A DNA stretch of 64,000 nt from Saururus chinensis (taxonomy: Eukaryota; Streptophyta; Magnoliopsida; Piperales; Saururaceae), in contig CP141142.1 in NCBI GenBank assembly GCA_035235625.1, positions 46,417,644 to 46,481,643 of the forward strand, read 5' to 3'. The position numbers were made by a program, and so were the translations under genes. Below the pieces are notes generated by a model. The model saw only the letters and a program-made list of their open reading frames with translations, had not been told where the DNA came from and searched no databases. Positions 1 to 11,419 of the stretch are shown piece by piece; the stretch's first letter is position 1; every line of letters starts with the position of its first letter.

Positions 1-320
1 TCATCAAACAGTTGGTGTCTTTTAAGTCTTTCTTCCTGTCCAAGTCTATAAAAGGGGGAAAGTCAGTTGTAAGAATCAGTTTTTTAAAATTCGAAATTGA
101 AGATAGCTTGTGTTCTGGGATAAGCTCCAGTCCTTTGCTCATGGAATTGAGTAGCTTTGTGTGTTGTGGATTTAACGCAGATCTGTACTCTGTGGAATCA
201 GGGATAACTCCTGAAGTGGAGTTTTGTAATCCTTTCTTTCTCTCAACTTTTCCATTCAAAGACTTCCAGATTTTGTATCCAGTTTTGTAGTTTTCTGTTC
301 TGTGTTGTATCCTGTGATCC
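1..320 (-). CDS. Possible partial exon, unknown protein (runs off left edge)
   Basis: On the minus strand one frame stays open from a possible splice acceptor (CTAG before position 320) to the window edge, about 106 codons. The translation is hydrophilic and protein-like, with segments such as NYKTGYKIWKSLNG, SKGLELIPEHKLSS and DFPPFIDLDRKKDL. The opposite strand is also open here but reads like antisense (Phe/Ser/Leu-rich). I do not recognise the family. It lies downstream of the VIRILIZER exons on the same strand, yet it does not match the part of VIR expected next, so it could be another gene, an exon carried in by a transposon, or chance. Confidence 0.3.
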
Positions 321-348
321 TAGTTACATCATAATTACATCAAGGAAT

Positions 349-563
349 ACATTGGTTGGAAGTGTGCCATTTCATATACGATATTAATAGAGGATTGGAC
401 ATAAGTCCATTTAACACAAAGTTATATTTGAGCACATGCCAAAGCTGACTCATCTGGGAATTACTCAATCATATCTAAATATACATTGGTAGAAAATGTG
501 TCATGTCATGCAGCGATTATGGGAGGGTTGGACACAAGTCCATTAGTCAAAAAATTATATTTG
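349..563. repeat. Diverged tandem duplication, two copies of about 82 bp
   Basis: Copy one (349-430) and copy two (483-563) share acattggt, a tgtgYcatktcat block, a gaggRttggacaYaagtccat block and a closing ttatatttg. They are separated by about 50 bp and clearly diverged. No coding content was seen. The second copy abuts the LINE fragment that follows. Confidence 0.5.
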
Positions 564-591
564 CTAAGCAATCATATTTAAGTTAAATCTG

Positions 592-1247
592 GGTAATCCG
601 GGCCAGTCTGGCAGTGGCAGTGTGGTGAGAAATAGTGAAGGCAAAATCATGATAGGTTTCTATCAGTATTATGGTTTGTCCTCCAATATGGTTGTTGAAG
701 CTAAGACAATACTGGAAGGTTCGAGATATGCTATCTCATTTCACTTCCTTCCTCTAGTGGTGGAATCCAATTCTCTGCTACCAGTTAGAATGGTGCTTGG
801 TTCTTTTTCTATTTCTTGGCCTTTGAGAACCACAATCAGGGAAATTTCAGATTTGATTAGCTCTCATCCAATTATTGTGCATCATGTTCTCCGTGAAGCT
901 AACGCTGTTGCAGATTTTCTAGCTTCTTATGCCAGTGTCAAGAAACTCTCCAATCTGTTTTAGGCGATTCAGGATGAAGGTGAATTAAATGAAGGGGTCT
1001 AAACAGGAACAAGCAGGGTCAAGCCTCTTAAAGGTCTACCCTCCCATGACAGTTTGGAATAGTGGAGCTTCCGGATAAGATAGTTAAGTGTTTTGTTCTT
1101 ATTTTCATTAGGTCTTTTAGGTTTTTGTGTATCTCGGGGTAAGGTCTTATGTACCCCTCCTTTTCTTGTACCCCAGCTCTTCTTTTGATAAACTGGTAGG
1201 GGTCTGCCTAACCCCTTCAAGGTGGTTTTGATATAACAAAAAAAATA
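592..1247 (+). mobile_element. 5'-truncated LINE: RNase H end plus 3' tail
   Basis: From 592 one frame reads GNPGQSGSG then VVRNSEGKIMIGF and ends at a stop at 961-963. This matches the plant RNase H domain (RVT_3 type) at the C-terminus of LINE ORF2. Late segments VVEAKTILEGSRYA, VVESNSLL and VLREANAVADFLAS correspond to the usual E, D and H/N-A-D motif blocks. After the stop comes a 3' UTR typical of plant L1 elements, with a TTTTGATAAA-like stretch and an A-rich tail near 1228-1247. No reverse transcriptase or endonuclease is present, so this is a dead 5'-truncated copy. It lies in intron 3 of the VIR-like gene, opposite to its transcription. Confidence 0.75.
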
Positions 1248-1663
1248 AGTCTTGTATTTGATGCACAGGATATTCTAAGGCTTTAATTAAATTGAAAACG
1301 AAGGGAAACAAGGAAAAAAATCTTCTAAAAAAAGGCTCACAAGGCACGGAAACAACAAATCAATGAGCTCCACTGTCCTTCCACCTATCTTTAATTACTT
1401 ATTCTGTTAATAATTTAATGGGGTTGTGATCCAAGCATTGACCAAACTAATACTCCACCCAAATCAGTTGGTATAACTGAGACGTTTTATTCATCAACAC
1501 CTCCTTATCCCAAGAAATCTGGATTTATTAGCATCTATGCCTTCATATATTGCTATCAGAGCCTCAGACTAATAAAAGATCCTGATATTTGTAGGAATTT
1601 CGAGATGGATATTGAAAAAAAACATCTACAGGAACAAATGAGATAAATATCCAAACTATTTAT

Positions 1664-1957
1664 TGGATAATTTGGTACTTTGGCATGGTAATCTCTTAAG
1701 GTTTGATATCCATGGTTTGTTCCTAATAGCTTGAGCTTTGGTGGCAACTTGGTTTCTAATATGGTATCAGAGTCAAAAGGTCATGCGTTCAACTATCACC
1801 CTTGCATCTGCATGTTTTGTTCTATCAGTTAAATCATGCTTGCCCATGCAGGGGGAGTACTGAATAATTTGGTAATGTGGCAATGGTACCAGTCTAGGCT
1901 TAATTGTTGAGCCGTTACTTAATAATTCGAGTTTTTAAGGTGACTTGGTTTCTAACA
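1664..1957 (+). mobile_element. TRIM (miniature LTR retroelement)
   Basis: Two direct repeats of about 97 bp flank a short interior: 5' LTR 1664-1761 (TGGATAATTTGG to TTCTAATA) and 3' LTR 1861-1957 (TGAATAATTTGG to TTCTAACA). Directly after the 5' LTR is TGGTATCAGAG at 1762, the standard primer-binding site complementary to initiator tRNA-Met. Just before the 3' LTR is a purine tract, GGGGGAG. The interior is only about 99 bp and non-coding. The two LTRs are visibly diverged, so the insertion is old. Flanking target duplications are not clear. Confidence 0.72.
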
Positions 1958-2756
1958 GTATATATTTTCCTCAAGTGACTTTTTCAACTCACATATAACC
2001 ATGTAAAGGTCCAATCCTCTGTCCAGCGTAGAAATCTATCAGCTACACCAAAGATTTATGTCCCAATATGAGCCTGGTATCAAGTCCCAAATCAAGCATG
2101 CAGGTGCAAGCCTTGTAATCAAGATCAAGAATTAAGATCACCACCATCACCAGATGCCTCTACTCTTCCTCGCAGGGTACTCCAAATGTCAATTGCCATT
2201 GCTGCCAGACAACCCCACTGTCCCTTTCTGGTCTCTCTCACACGTGTTCTCTCTCTATCCCTCTTCATCATCACCCATGCAACATTTCATCACAAACCTA
2301 TCTCTCCTCACCCTCCCTCCCCCAATAACCCAATCTCACCTCCCCTATGCACTTCTCTCCATCTCCCTCCTTTACACTCTACCATCTCTCCAGAAGACTC
2401 TCTCTCTCTCTTTGATCTTTGTATATCATTCTCCTTTCTGGTTAATCGAACATCTATGCACAGATTTAAAAATTCTACATTATGTGGAACCCTTATATGA
2501 GGCTAGTGATTATAAGACCGAATTCTAGTGGTCCTAAACTGATGAAAGACTGAGATGAAGACACTTCTGTTTATCTATGTATATGTACATGTATCCTCTC
2601 ATCTTCAGTTTTTTCTTCTTCCTTCTCAAGTTTGATAAAATTGTAATCCGCCCACAGGCCTCATTACTCAAGCCAATAAAGTTGGTAATTAGAAGAGTTG
2701 CTAACTAGAGGAAGAAAAAAATGATGAAAGTAGTATCAATCAAATAACACATATAC

Positions 2757-4932
2757 CTCAACTTCCAATGCATTAGATGAAGAATGTGAGTACAAGAAAG
2801 GCTGGCAAAGACGCCGAAACTGTGCCTCCCCTTCACACTGAACAAAGATTTCCAAAGCAAATGATGGAGGTGAAGTAGCCCTGAAAAATGTAGCATCCAG
2901 AATAAGGATGCATTATAAACATCCAGATAACATAAAACGTGGGTAATATCAAAAGTGAGTTCATATGCAATTCATGGAGATTCATAACATGTAATTTCAT
3001 GTCCCTGGCAACTAAAACATACAGTTAACAGATAGTTGAAACCCTTTACAATTCCAGTAACCAATCTATAAAACCAACACATTGGCAATTCAAACATTTC
3101 CTCATCAAGTATCATGAATGCCTTCATTGGCATGGTTACATAAATTAATGTCCCATTAGAGGACGGTCGCGATAGATTTTATTACCACAATCACACAAAG
3201 CACAGAGAAAACTGCATTCGTTGGCGGGCACAATTTTTTAGTGCGACAAATTTCTTCTGCTTCAGTTGCTTTCCACTACGGTGCTTGTGACAATTACAAA
3301 ATTTCCCTTCTAAGTATTGTGATTGTGATTTTTTTTTCCGTACTTCTCAACCTGTGCAAAATTTCCCATACGTCATTTCTCTTGAACTTAGGCACCATTG
3401 TGGGCCCATTGCCCATCCATCTTCCTATCCATCCTCCTCAATAACTAGAACTTCTGACCTAGCCATCATCGTCTTCTCCCCCTCCAACCGACTTCCCAAC
3501 CTGTAAACATGTTGCTTGTCTTGTGCATAATCACGTTTTTGTATCCTGTTATCCACACGAAAGAAATTTTTTCTCTGTAACGTCTTTCATGTTTTGCTTA
3601 TAATCATGTGTACCCTTATTTTTTTCCTGTTAATGTGTTCGGTCTTTTGTCTCAAATGATTTTTGTTTTCTTTTGCTTGTGATCATTGATGTCTTTTTTT
3701 TTAATGTTCCCTATACAATCATTCATGTAATGTGTCTCATGCAATTAACTCACTAACGAGCAAAAATTATAGTAAATTTACATTTTTCTCTCTCTTTGCT
3801 TTTATCAATGAAAATTTTCAGTTTTATCAAAAAAGTACAAGAACAAGTAATAATGTGCTTTTATAGATCAGAACGAAGATGGCATAAGTAAGAAACATAT
3901 GATTTTACCATCATCAAAAATTTTGTGTTCATACAACCCAAAAGTACAGAAATTTCCTATTAAGACTACTGCACACATTCAAATTACAACATAATTCAGA
4001 TCAGATAATGAAAATAAAATTTGGACAAGAGAACAATTAATCATCTTGCTTATACTGAGAACATATTCTCTTCAATTATTCTCTCTTCTAATCATAAGTT
4101 AGAATGGGTTATCCTATTCAACTTGACTTGTGAGACCCACAAAGACTTCATGCTGGCACTTTTATGGGCTTAATTTGTCTTGTTCTATTATTTGGCTTTG
4201 CAAAGTGTGCAGTTAGACATTACATTTTCCTCTGCTACTAGTAAAAGTGGCATGGCAAGCAAAAGTCCAAAGAAATAAAAAAGAATGTTAGACTTCAGCT
4301 GAGGTGAATATCTTTTGAAAGTTGATGAGGTAATAAATGGAAATCTTCTTGAGAACAGTACCTACAGAAAAGAAGTAAATTGAAGGTGTCGCAATCCTCA
4401 GGTTGAACGAGAAATTCAACAGAAATAAAACATAAAACAACTTCCAACATAAGATCCAAAATTGGATGGAGAAGCTACTATTAGCATTATTCGTCTTTTC
4501 CGAATGCTATTGTTTAAACATCTTCATTCATCTTTGGCGATTGCCATTGAACCATATTCGGTGTACTAAAGTCAAGATTTCAAATTTTCTAAGATTTCAC
4601 CACCGTCATTCCCATATTGAGTCCTAAGTTGCAGTGCACAACTATCTACCAACACAAGCACAAGTTGAAGCACCATGTAAAGTACCTATGACACAATGAA
4701 GCTTTCAGACAATACTAGGGACATATAGTCTCAAACCAAACTATGATCTACAATGAATGTGTGCCATAATAATATGGCAAATGAAATGTAGGAAGATGCA
4801 TGCCATGTAACAATTGGGATGTAATTATAGTGTAACTAGAATATAAAACTTGTTACATGGTGTACTTACATGTTATTATACAGTAATTTATATAGTATGT
4901 AGGCACTTGCATACATTTTAGTTTTGTTACTT

Positions 4933-4963
<31 letters not shown>

Positions 4964-5541
4964 GTGAAAAAAGTTTATATGAGCCCGGGCTCATAAACCC
5001 ATGAGTATTATGGGCCACCGGATGTAAATCCGACAGCCCATAGAGCCCAGGCTCACGTAGGCGAATATGAGCCCAGGCTCATATGAACGGGACTCTATAT
5101 GGAAAAAGTTTATATGAGCCCGGGCTCATATTCGCCTTCGTGAGCCCGGGCTCATATTCGCCTACGTGAGCCCGGGCTCTATGGGCCGTCGGATTTACAT
5201 CCGGCGGCCCATAATACTCATGGGTTTAAAACCCATGAGTATTATGGGCCGTAAACCCAACAGCCCATAGAGCCCGGGCTCACGTAGGCGAATATAAGCC
5301 CGGGCTCATATTCGCCTACGTGAGCCCGGGCACATATTCGCCTTCGTGAGCCCGGGCTCTATGGGCCGTCGGATTTACATCCGGCGGCCCATAATACTCA
5401 TGGGTTTAAAAACCCACGAGTATTATGGGCCGTAAATCCAACAGCCCATAGAGCCCAGGCTCACGTAGGCGAATATAAGCCCGGGCTCATATAAACGGGA
5501 CTCTATACATATATATATATCTATATATATATATATATAGA

Positions 5542-5574
<33 letters not shown>

Positions 5575-7914
5575 TCGCCTACGTGAGCCCGGGCTCATAT
5601 TCGCCTACGTGAGCCCGGGCTCATATTCGCCTTCGTGAGCCCAGGCTCATATTCGCCTTCGTGAGCCCGGGCTCATATTCGCCTTCGTGAGCCCGGGCTC
5701 ATATTCGCCTTCGTAATCCGACGGCCCATAGAGCCCGGGCTCACGTAGGCGAATATGAGCCCGGGCTCATATAAACGGGACTCTATATATATATATATAT
5801 GTATGTATGTATATATATATATGTATGTATGTATTTGCATGTATATGTGTGTATTTGCATGTATGTATGTATGTTTGTTTGTATGTATGTATTTATAATC
5901 ACATACCTTCCGGAATGTGGTAAAAAGTCGAAAATTCACTAATTAAGGGAAATGAGAATTTATTTTTCATGAAAAAAAAAGTCACACATGACTAACGCAG
6001 GACAAAAAGGAAGTCTTGAATCTTCGTTCAATGGAGAGGGATAATTTTCCCTTGGGGAAATTTTGTTCTACACAAGAAACCACAGCAAATCCTCAAAATT
6101 TATAGGGAGTTGGGGATTTTTCCCCCCTCAAAGTGGGGAAATAAAATCCCCTGCAAATAGCCTACCTGTAAATTCAAACTGACAACATATCATTGTCCCT
6201 TTCACTCGAACAACAAAATGATATAGTGCTTTCTCATCGTCATCTACGCCGTAGCCTAGCCATCAGAAGCCAGCAACATGGATTCCATATAACCATTTGA
6301 CTCGTTACGATCACAATGATAATACATAATCCAGATGAAAATATAGAAGCAAGATTATTATACCACGTGCCCTTCTTGATGCAATCCTCCAAGGAGGAAA
6401 TAATAATTAGATAACATCATCGTTGTCATGATATGCCTTTTCCCTATTATCTGGTATTGGCTTCATAAATGATAGTTGCAAGGGAAACATTGATATGGTC
6501 TATCTTCCATCAAAAAGCTGGTAACACCAAACTGATTTTGCATGGAAGCATGACACAGTTATAGTTCTTCATTTGCACCAAACAAATCATCCACAAAGTT
6601 TTTTTTATAAAATATTCACTTCCAAAAATAGGCCCATCTTAATTGAATGCATATGATTATTTTCAATAAAAGCCTCTCAATGGAAGAAGTAATCATGAGG
6701 ATGACTGAAGCTAAGATCTTCAAGTAACATCAGATGATACGGCACAGCACACCTGAGCATAACAATGTTTATTTCCAGAAAAGGGCCATTTCTTTCAAAC
6801 AAAGTTAACTTTTTCCTAACAAATTTAATTTTGCGTACCCATGAAGAATTTTCCAGTGTAAACTATCCAACTAGACACGAAGCCATCCAGTCCCATGAAG
6901 AGCTAGTTAGATAGTCTACAAATTACAATATCTGCCCCAAACTTATTGAACAATCTAAAAAAACCACACAAATCCATAAAACAATAGGAAATGTATCATA
7001 CCCAACAACTGTTACTAGAGAGGAAGCTGAGGATGCATTCTGTTCGAGGAACTCACAAGCAGTGATAACAACGGGTTCAGAAAAAATAATCTGCAGATAA
7101 AAAGCAAGATAGAGAAAAATAAAGAATCATCAATAAAAAAAATGTAGGCAGAGAAAAACAGGAATGCACACAACAGCACAACAAAATGAAAGAAAGAAAA
7201 GAATGATCCAAGAAAAGGAGTGCGCAACAAATGCAAATTAACAGAAATTTAACTCTGAATATGCACTTAATATCAAACTTTAAAAGCTAATAAATCATTA
7301 AAATAGATATTTGAATAGTATAAACCCAGTTTCATTTTGGGTTCCTGAATGTGAACCCACAAAACAGGAATGTGAATAAGAGCCCATACTTTCTCAAACT
7401 CTGCAACCATTGAACCTGGAAACAGCTTATATTATAAGAAAGACATGTTAGTAACATACACAGCTTACTACATCAAAACACTCATACACACACACATCTT
7501 ACTTCCTAATTCTCTTATCTTCAAAGCCGACATACTGAACTAATTAATGGTTGCTTATGAACCAAACAAATTATAAAATGGTTATAACTCACCACATATA
7601 AAACTGGACGAAACAGAACTGCATTTTTCAACAAAAGATTGCGCTTACAAAGCTACGAAGTACACAAGACAGGAACCATAACTTCATTCATTCAAAAAAT
7701 CAACTACATATCACCCAGGGAGTACAACCCACGACCAATACACACAACACTCCAAAGCGACAACAACGCTCCCCGCTCTAACAACTCCTCCGTCCGTCCC
7801 TTAAAAGTGTCCCATTTAGATGAGAGGGGAAGAGCTTACCTCGTCGACGTACTCGTCGAGGTGGGGGTGAACAAAGGACTGGGCGAACAAAACGCAAGGC
7901 TCCGGCCGCCCCAT
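2757..7914 (-). CDS. VIR: VIRILIZER (m6A methyltransferase complex subunit), first three exons
   Basis: Exon 1 is 7914-7840 (starts MGRPEPCVLFAQSF, ends DEYVDE, donor GTAAGC). Exon 2 is 7090-7002 (IIFSEPVVITACEFLEQ onward, acceptor CTGCAG, donor GTATGA). Exon 3 is 2880-2757 (ATSPPSFALEIFVQCEGE, then FRRLCQPFLYSHSSS and ALEVE; acceptor TTTTTCAG, donor GTATAT). Phases fit (0, then 2/1, then 0). Together they encode 96 residues that match the N-terminus of plant VIRILIZER, the large scaffold of the nuclear N6-adenosine mRNA methyltransferase complex (with MTA, MTB, FIP37, HAKAI). The full protein is about 2,000 residues. The next expected segment, beginning AVVTNHLVV in homologues, was not found between 1 and 2756, so either intron 3 extends past the left edge or the copy is truncated. 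Confidence 0.85.
3480..3835 (+). mobile_element. Possible LINE 3' end in VIR intron 2
   Basis: The stretch ends with TTTTATCAATGAAAA, CAGTTTTATC and an A-run at about 3828-3833, which is the usual look of plant L1-type 3' UTRs. Upstream is T-rich sequence without a recognisable coding domain, so the left boundary is a guess. It lies in intron 2 of the VIR-like gene in antisense orientation. Confidence 0.3.
4963..5793. repeat. Palindromic GAGCCCGGGCTC element cluster inside (TA)n
   Basis: Three adjoining copies (about 4963-5099, 5100-5510, 5570-5793) are built from alternating inverted half-units. The parts are GTTTATATGAGCCCGGGCTC ends, TATTCGCCTACGTGAGCCCG blocks, and GGGCCGTCGGATTTACATCC / ACTCATGGGTTTAAAACCC centres. 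Exact or near-exact palindrome centres lie near 5229 and 5408. One side reads AAAAAGTTTATATGAGCC, the other TATATAAACGGGACTCTATA, giving imperfect inverted ends. Every gap is (TA)n or (TATG)n microsatellite (4932-4963, 5504-5570, 5788-5890). No ORF is present. It resembles MITEs that insert into TA microsatellites (as described for Micron in rice), but I do not recognise this family. It lies in intron 2 of VIR. Confidence 0.75.
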
Positions 7915-8271
7915 CTGCGTCGTCCTCCTCAGCTCCCGTGCTCCACTGCTTAGGGTTTCTTCAAGGAGCAAGCACCATTACTTGTCCGGTTCGCGTTAGG
8001 TTTGCGGGAGGTTGCCGGTGGGAGGCAGGAGCGAGCGAGGAGGATTCGGGAGCAGGGCGGAGAGCAGATCGAAAGCCTCCCAAGCGAGGTCTTTTCGTCT
8101 CTGCCGGCGTTATTGGGAGATCACTTGCGATGCGACTACGAACGCCAGATGACTGGCTGGCGGACTCTTTTCAGTGGGACCCTTTGGTGAGGGCAGGGAC
8201 CACAAGTGTTGCTCCCCACGGCTACCCTGGATAGGTTCGCAACTCCGTACACGCTTTGGGTCCTTTCGAAT
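7915..8271 (-). promoter_or_regulatory. 5' UTR and core promoter region of VIR-like gene
   Basis: This is the GC-rich interval directly upstream of the VIR start codon, carrying AAACCCTAA (telo-box-like) about 30 bp before the ATG on the minus strand. No convincing TATA box was seen, which would fit a housekeeping gene. The GC content falls abruptly at 8272, where a repeat begins. Short ORFs here do not look coding. Confidence 0.4.
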
Positions 8272-8594
8272 TAGGGATGCGGGTCGGGTTCGGGTATGAT
8301 TTTACCGAACTCGAACTCGATACTATTTTAAGAAATGATAAATTTAAAATTAACACTTAATTGAATTTAAAATTCAAACCCGATCCATTAAAGTCGGGTT
8401 TAATTTTATCTAAATATACAATATTTATATTTAAATTTTATTTGGGTCGGGTTTTTTTAAATCCAAACCTAAAATTATTTAGAAAATGGTAAACTCGAAT
8501 AGGTATTTGAGTTGAATTTAAAAACTCAAACCCAACTCATTAGGGTCGGGTCGGGTCGGGTTTTATAATATACCTGGCCCGAGTGGCATCCCTA
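8272..8594. mobile_element. Small TIR element rich in GGGTCGGGT
   Basis: The element begins TAGGGATGCGGGTCGGG and ends CCCGAGTGGCATCCCTA, so GGGATGC forms inverted ends flanked by TA on both sides. The interior alternates GGGTCGGGT-like stretches with AT-rich DNA and has no ORF. It is about 320 bp, a MITE by size; the superfamily is uncertain. It sits immediately upstream of the VIR promoter. Confidence 0.55.
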
Positions 8595-8650
8595 TTTCTA
8601 ATAGGGTGAAGTTCAAAACGGTGGAGACTAAGAAATTAAAATATTTTTTT

Positions 8651-11043
8651 AGAAAAAATTATATAAATAATAATAAAAAATAATTACTAAAATAGTGTTT
8701 ATTTTGATCACATAGATAGCAGCAAAGCGCGGGCACCTATACGGCATTTTTTCAATTTTTTTCAAATATCATCCTTTAGAAGGATAAAATCATTTTTAAG
8801 TTGATTTCGTCGACGAAATCACCTAACTTGACATTTTTTTGGTGGGGTTTAAGTCCTATTGTGTAAATTTAAAGGTTAATTTCGTTTCTGCAAATGACAA
8901 AATCACTTAACTTTGCCCTTTTCAGCTCAAATTATAAGTTCACACTAACTTTGTTATTGTCAATGACGAAATCTAGTTAAAGAAATTTTAAGATTAAGTA
9001 GGTAGGAAACATGCTAATATCCACACAATCAACATATAAATCACATGAATATTCACACATCAAGTGATTAGAAAATCTATAAAATATATAAATTAAATAT
9101 AATATTCTCAAAATGTTGAGTTTACAAAACAAGTATATAACAACTCTAAGTCGTTCTCCCTCTCCTACCCCTACGACCTCGACCCCGACAGTATTGTACT
9201 GGCTCCTCCTGGTCTACATAAGTAACAGATGGCTCACCCCAAACACACCTATGAAGATAATGGGATAGGATCACACGAGCTGCCCAAAATGGTCGCCAGG
9301 CTAGGTCAATTAGATTCAATTGCAGGTCAACTCAGGTTGACCTAGTTTTCCTATCTATTAGATTAAATATAAAGTTATGTTTAACATTCACACAAAACCT
9401 TTGTAACTCAGTTGATAGAATCGGAAACATCAATTATCTAACGGTCTGGGTTCGAATCTCGCCTCTGAACATATTTTTTGAGGAGCATTATAAAGTACAT
9501 AACATACATTAAATAAAATAGTTGCATAAAATGTATGTAATAAAATTGTTGTAGCCTAGTGGGTTACGTAGGGTCGGTGTTCTGAGAGCGCGAGTTCGAA
9601 TCTTGCTAAAAACCTTTTTTTTTCACTAGAACGTTAAACCAATTTGATCCTGGTAAGTGGGTCACTGGTTCAACTAGCTGGGTCGTGTTGAACCGATTGG
9701 GTCAACATAAACTGTTAAACTAGAAGAACCAACCCGGTTTATCAACCAAGTCCAGCTGAACCGGTCCGACTGACTGGGTCGATCCTGGTTTTAAAACACT
9801 TTAAAGGAGGAGAACCAAGTGTTGCAAATGAAGATGGAATCCATGGAGCATGCCCCAACGGTGTGTAAGCTACCTCGTCAATGGGATAATGTCCAAGAAC
9901 ATCTGCAATAACCGACTGAAGTAGTGGCAAGCTACAAAGGACAGCCTCATGGTGCACGTTGATCGACTCACATAATGCTAATAAGACCTCACCTAAAGTA
10001 TCAAGTGTTAACTGCGTCAATCATCGCGTGGTAGAATGTATATTTGTGTAATGGGCAAATACCATTGCATATACGGGCTATGAACATCACGTGATGTTGT
10101 AGCCATCTCGCCTCGGACAATAGTGGCTCTCCTATTATCCCATCGAGTGATATATGTTGCATGATGTGCAGCCCAATCAGTAATATGGCGGCCTTGTCGA
10201 GTGATCCGTGGATAAACTCTACTATACAAGGAGGGATATCTTACTCAAAGTTAAATTGGAGCATCACACGATCAGACATGTGCAACTCTACAATCACAAA
10301 ACATATAAACGACATTCGAGATAGCCACATCTCTTCCCTCTATACAAAGACGAGGTAACTCAACCAACACCTCAGGCAAGTATGGCTGCCAAATGACTTG
10401 CACAATTTATAAGTATAATTAGTTTTTAATAACCTTACATTGCTTATATTCATTATATTAAATGTGATAATGAAATGTAATTACCTAATAAGGGCGTTGG
10501 TGGTCTAATCTTCTCTATACAAACATAGGACTCCTTGTGAATTTTTGTTTTTTCTCCTCCCAACATCCCACCTTAAGGAGTAAAATTTAACACATAAATT
10601 AAACAAATCCACATTAAGCTATGTTTAAAATATAAGTATAAAAAATATATACCTAGCTCCTAATGGAGCACCCTCTACTACGTGCCCCATACAATAGTTA
10701 GTCGGCCGACATGTAAATGCTTCCACGACCATAGCTATGTCACAAAATATCAACATAAACTCAGCCCACTTTAGCCAAAAAACACAAAGTTAGGTGATTG
10801 TGTCCTTCACAATGATGAAATCGCCCTAAAGAGCATTTATTCCTTGTGAAGAATGAAATCAGAACGAAATCAACTTACACTTAATTTTGTCATTCGGAAT
10901 GACGAAATCTATTTTTAAAAAAAAAAAAGTCACGCAAGCGTCAATGCTACGTGGCCAAAATAAACACCATTTTAGGAATTATTTTCGCCACTTTGCTATT
11001 TTGGTAATTATTATTTTTTAATATTATTTATATAATTTTCCCT
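8651..11043 (-). mobile_element. Non-autonomous PMD-MULE derivative
   Basis: The ends are inverted copies: AGAAAAAATTATATAAATAA at the left against a right end whose complement reads AGGGAAAATTATATAAATAA, continuing with TAATTACYAAAATAG. Inside each end are TTTCGTC/GACGAAA palindromes. The interior, read on the minus strand, holds only the C-terminal half of the PMD gene: the exon with VGRPT near 10700, the ESINVHHEAVLCSLPLLQSV segment at 9742-10020, and an RGRG-rich tail near 9160. The transposase and the PMD N-terminus are missing, so this is an internally deleted derivative of the type at 59.9-64 kb. No target duplication could be matched. Confidence 0.7.
9275..9805 (+). mobile_element. 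Insert with two tRNA-like modules (SINE-like)
   Basis: This segment interrupts the PMD 3' region of the surrounding element. It holds two Pol III promoter-like modules. The first (9401-9470) has an A-box-like TAACTCAGTTGATAGA and a B box GGTTCGAATCTC. The second (9549-9612) has TAGCCTAGTGGG and GAGTTCGAATCTTG, followed by a T-run at about 9614-9622. The rest is rich in GGTCAAC/GAACCGGT motifs and closes with TGGTTTTAAAACACTTT. Neither module folds as a convincing intact tRNA. It could be a dimeric SINE, or a MITE carrying SINE copies; exact borders are uncertain. Confidence 0.5.
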
Positions 11044-11419
11044 AGAAGGGTGACAAAATTTTCATTGCATGCTTATTTTTTATTTATTTTAGAGATTTTT
11101 TATATTACCTAGTCTAAGATGTAAAAATTTTACATTCCCTGATTTTATAAAAAATAATTCATAAAATCAAGACACGAAATTTTTAAAAATGGAATTAAAA
11201 TACACCTACAACAAGGGTTAAAATTATGTAAACCCGTCAGTAATGGCATATAAGCTAAGACGTGGTTGGAGCTAAGTGGCGATTTATAGTTTCTAATCGG
11301 CGATTCCCATTTGCAGCAAATTTTGATTTTCATTCCGTGATTGTTGACCTCTATCACTTCATCAGTTATCCCGCTTCTCCAATTTTTGATCGAAAATTTT
11401 TATTAAGAAACCATCTACT

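Noticed and set aside
2154-2528. 124-codon ORF and overlapping 104-codon ORF
   Set aside because: CT-rich low-complexity sequence in VIR intron 3; both frames open for that reason, with no domain.
5673-5939. 88-codon ORF rich in Tyr, Ile, His and Thr
   Set aside because: Translation of TATG/TA microsatellite and the palindromic element.
9401-9470. Possible functional tRNA gene
   Set aside because: A- and B-box-like motifs are present but the arms do not pair into a sound cloverleaf; treated as a SINE-like module.
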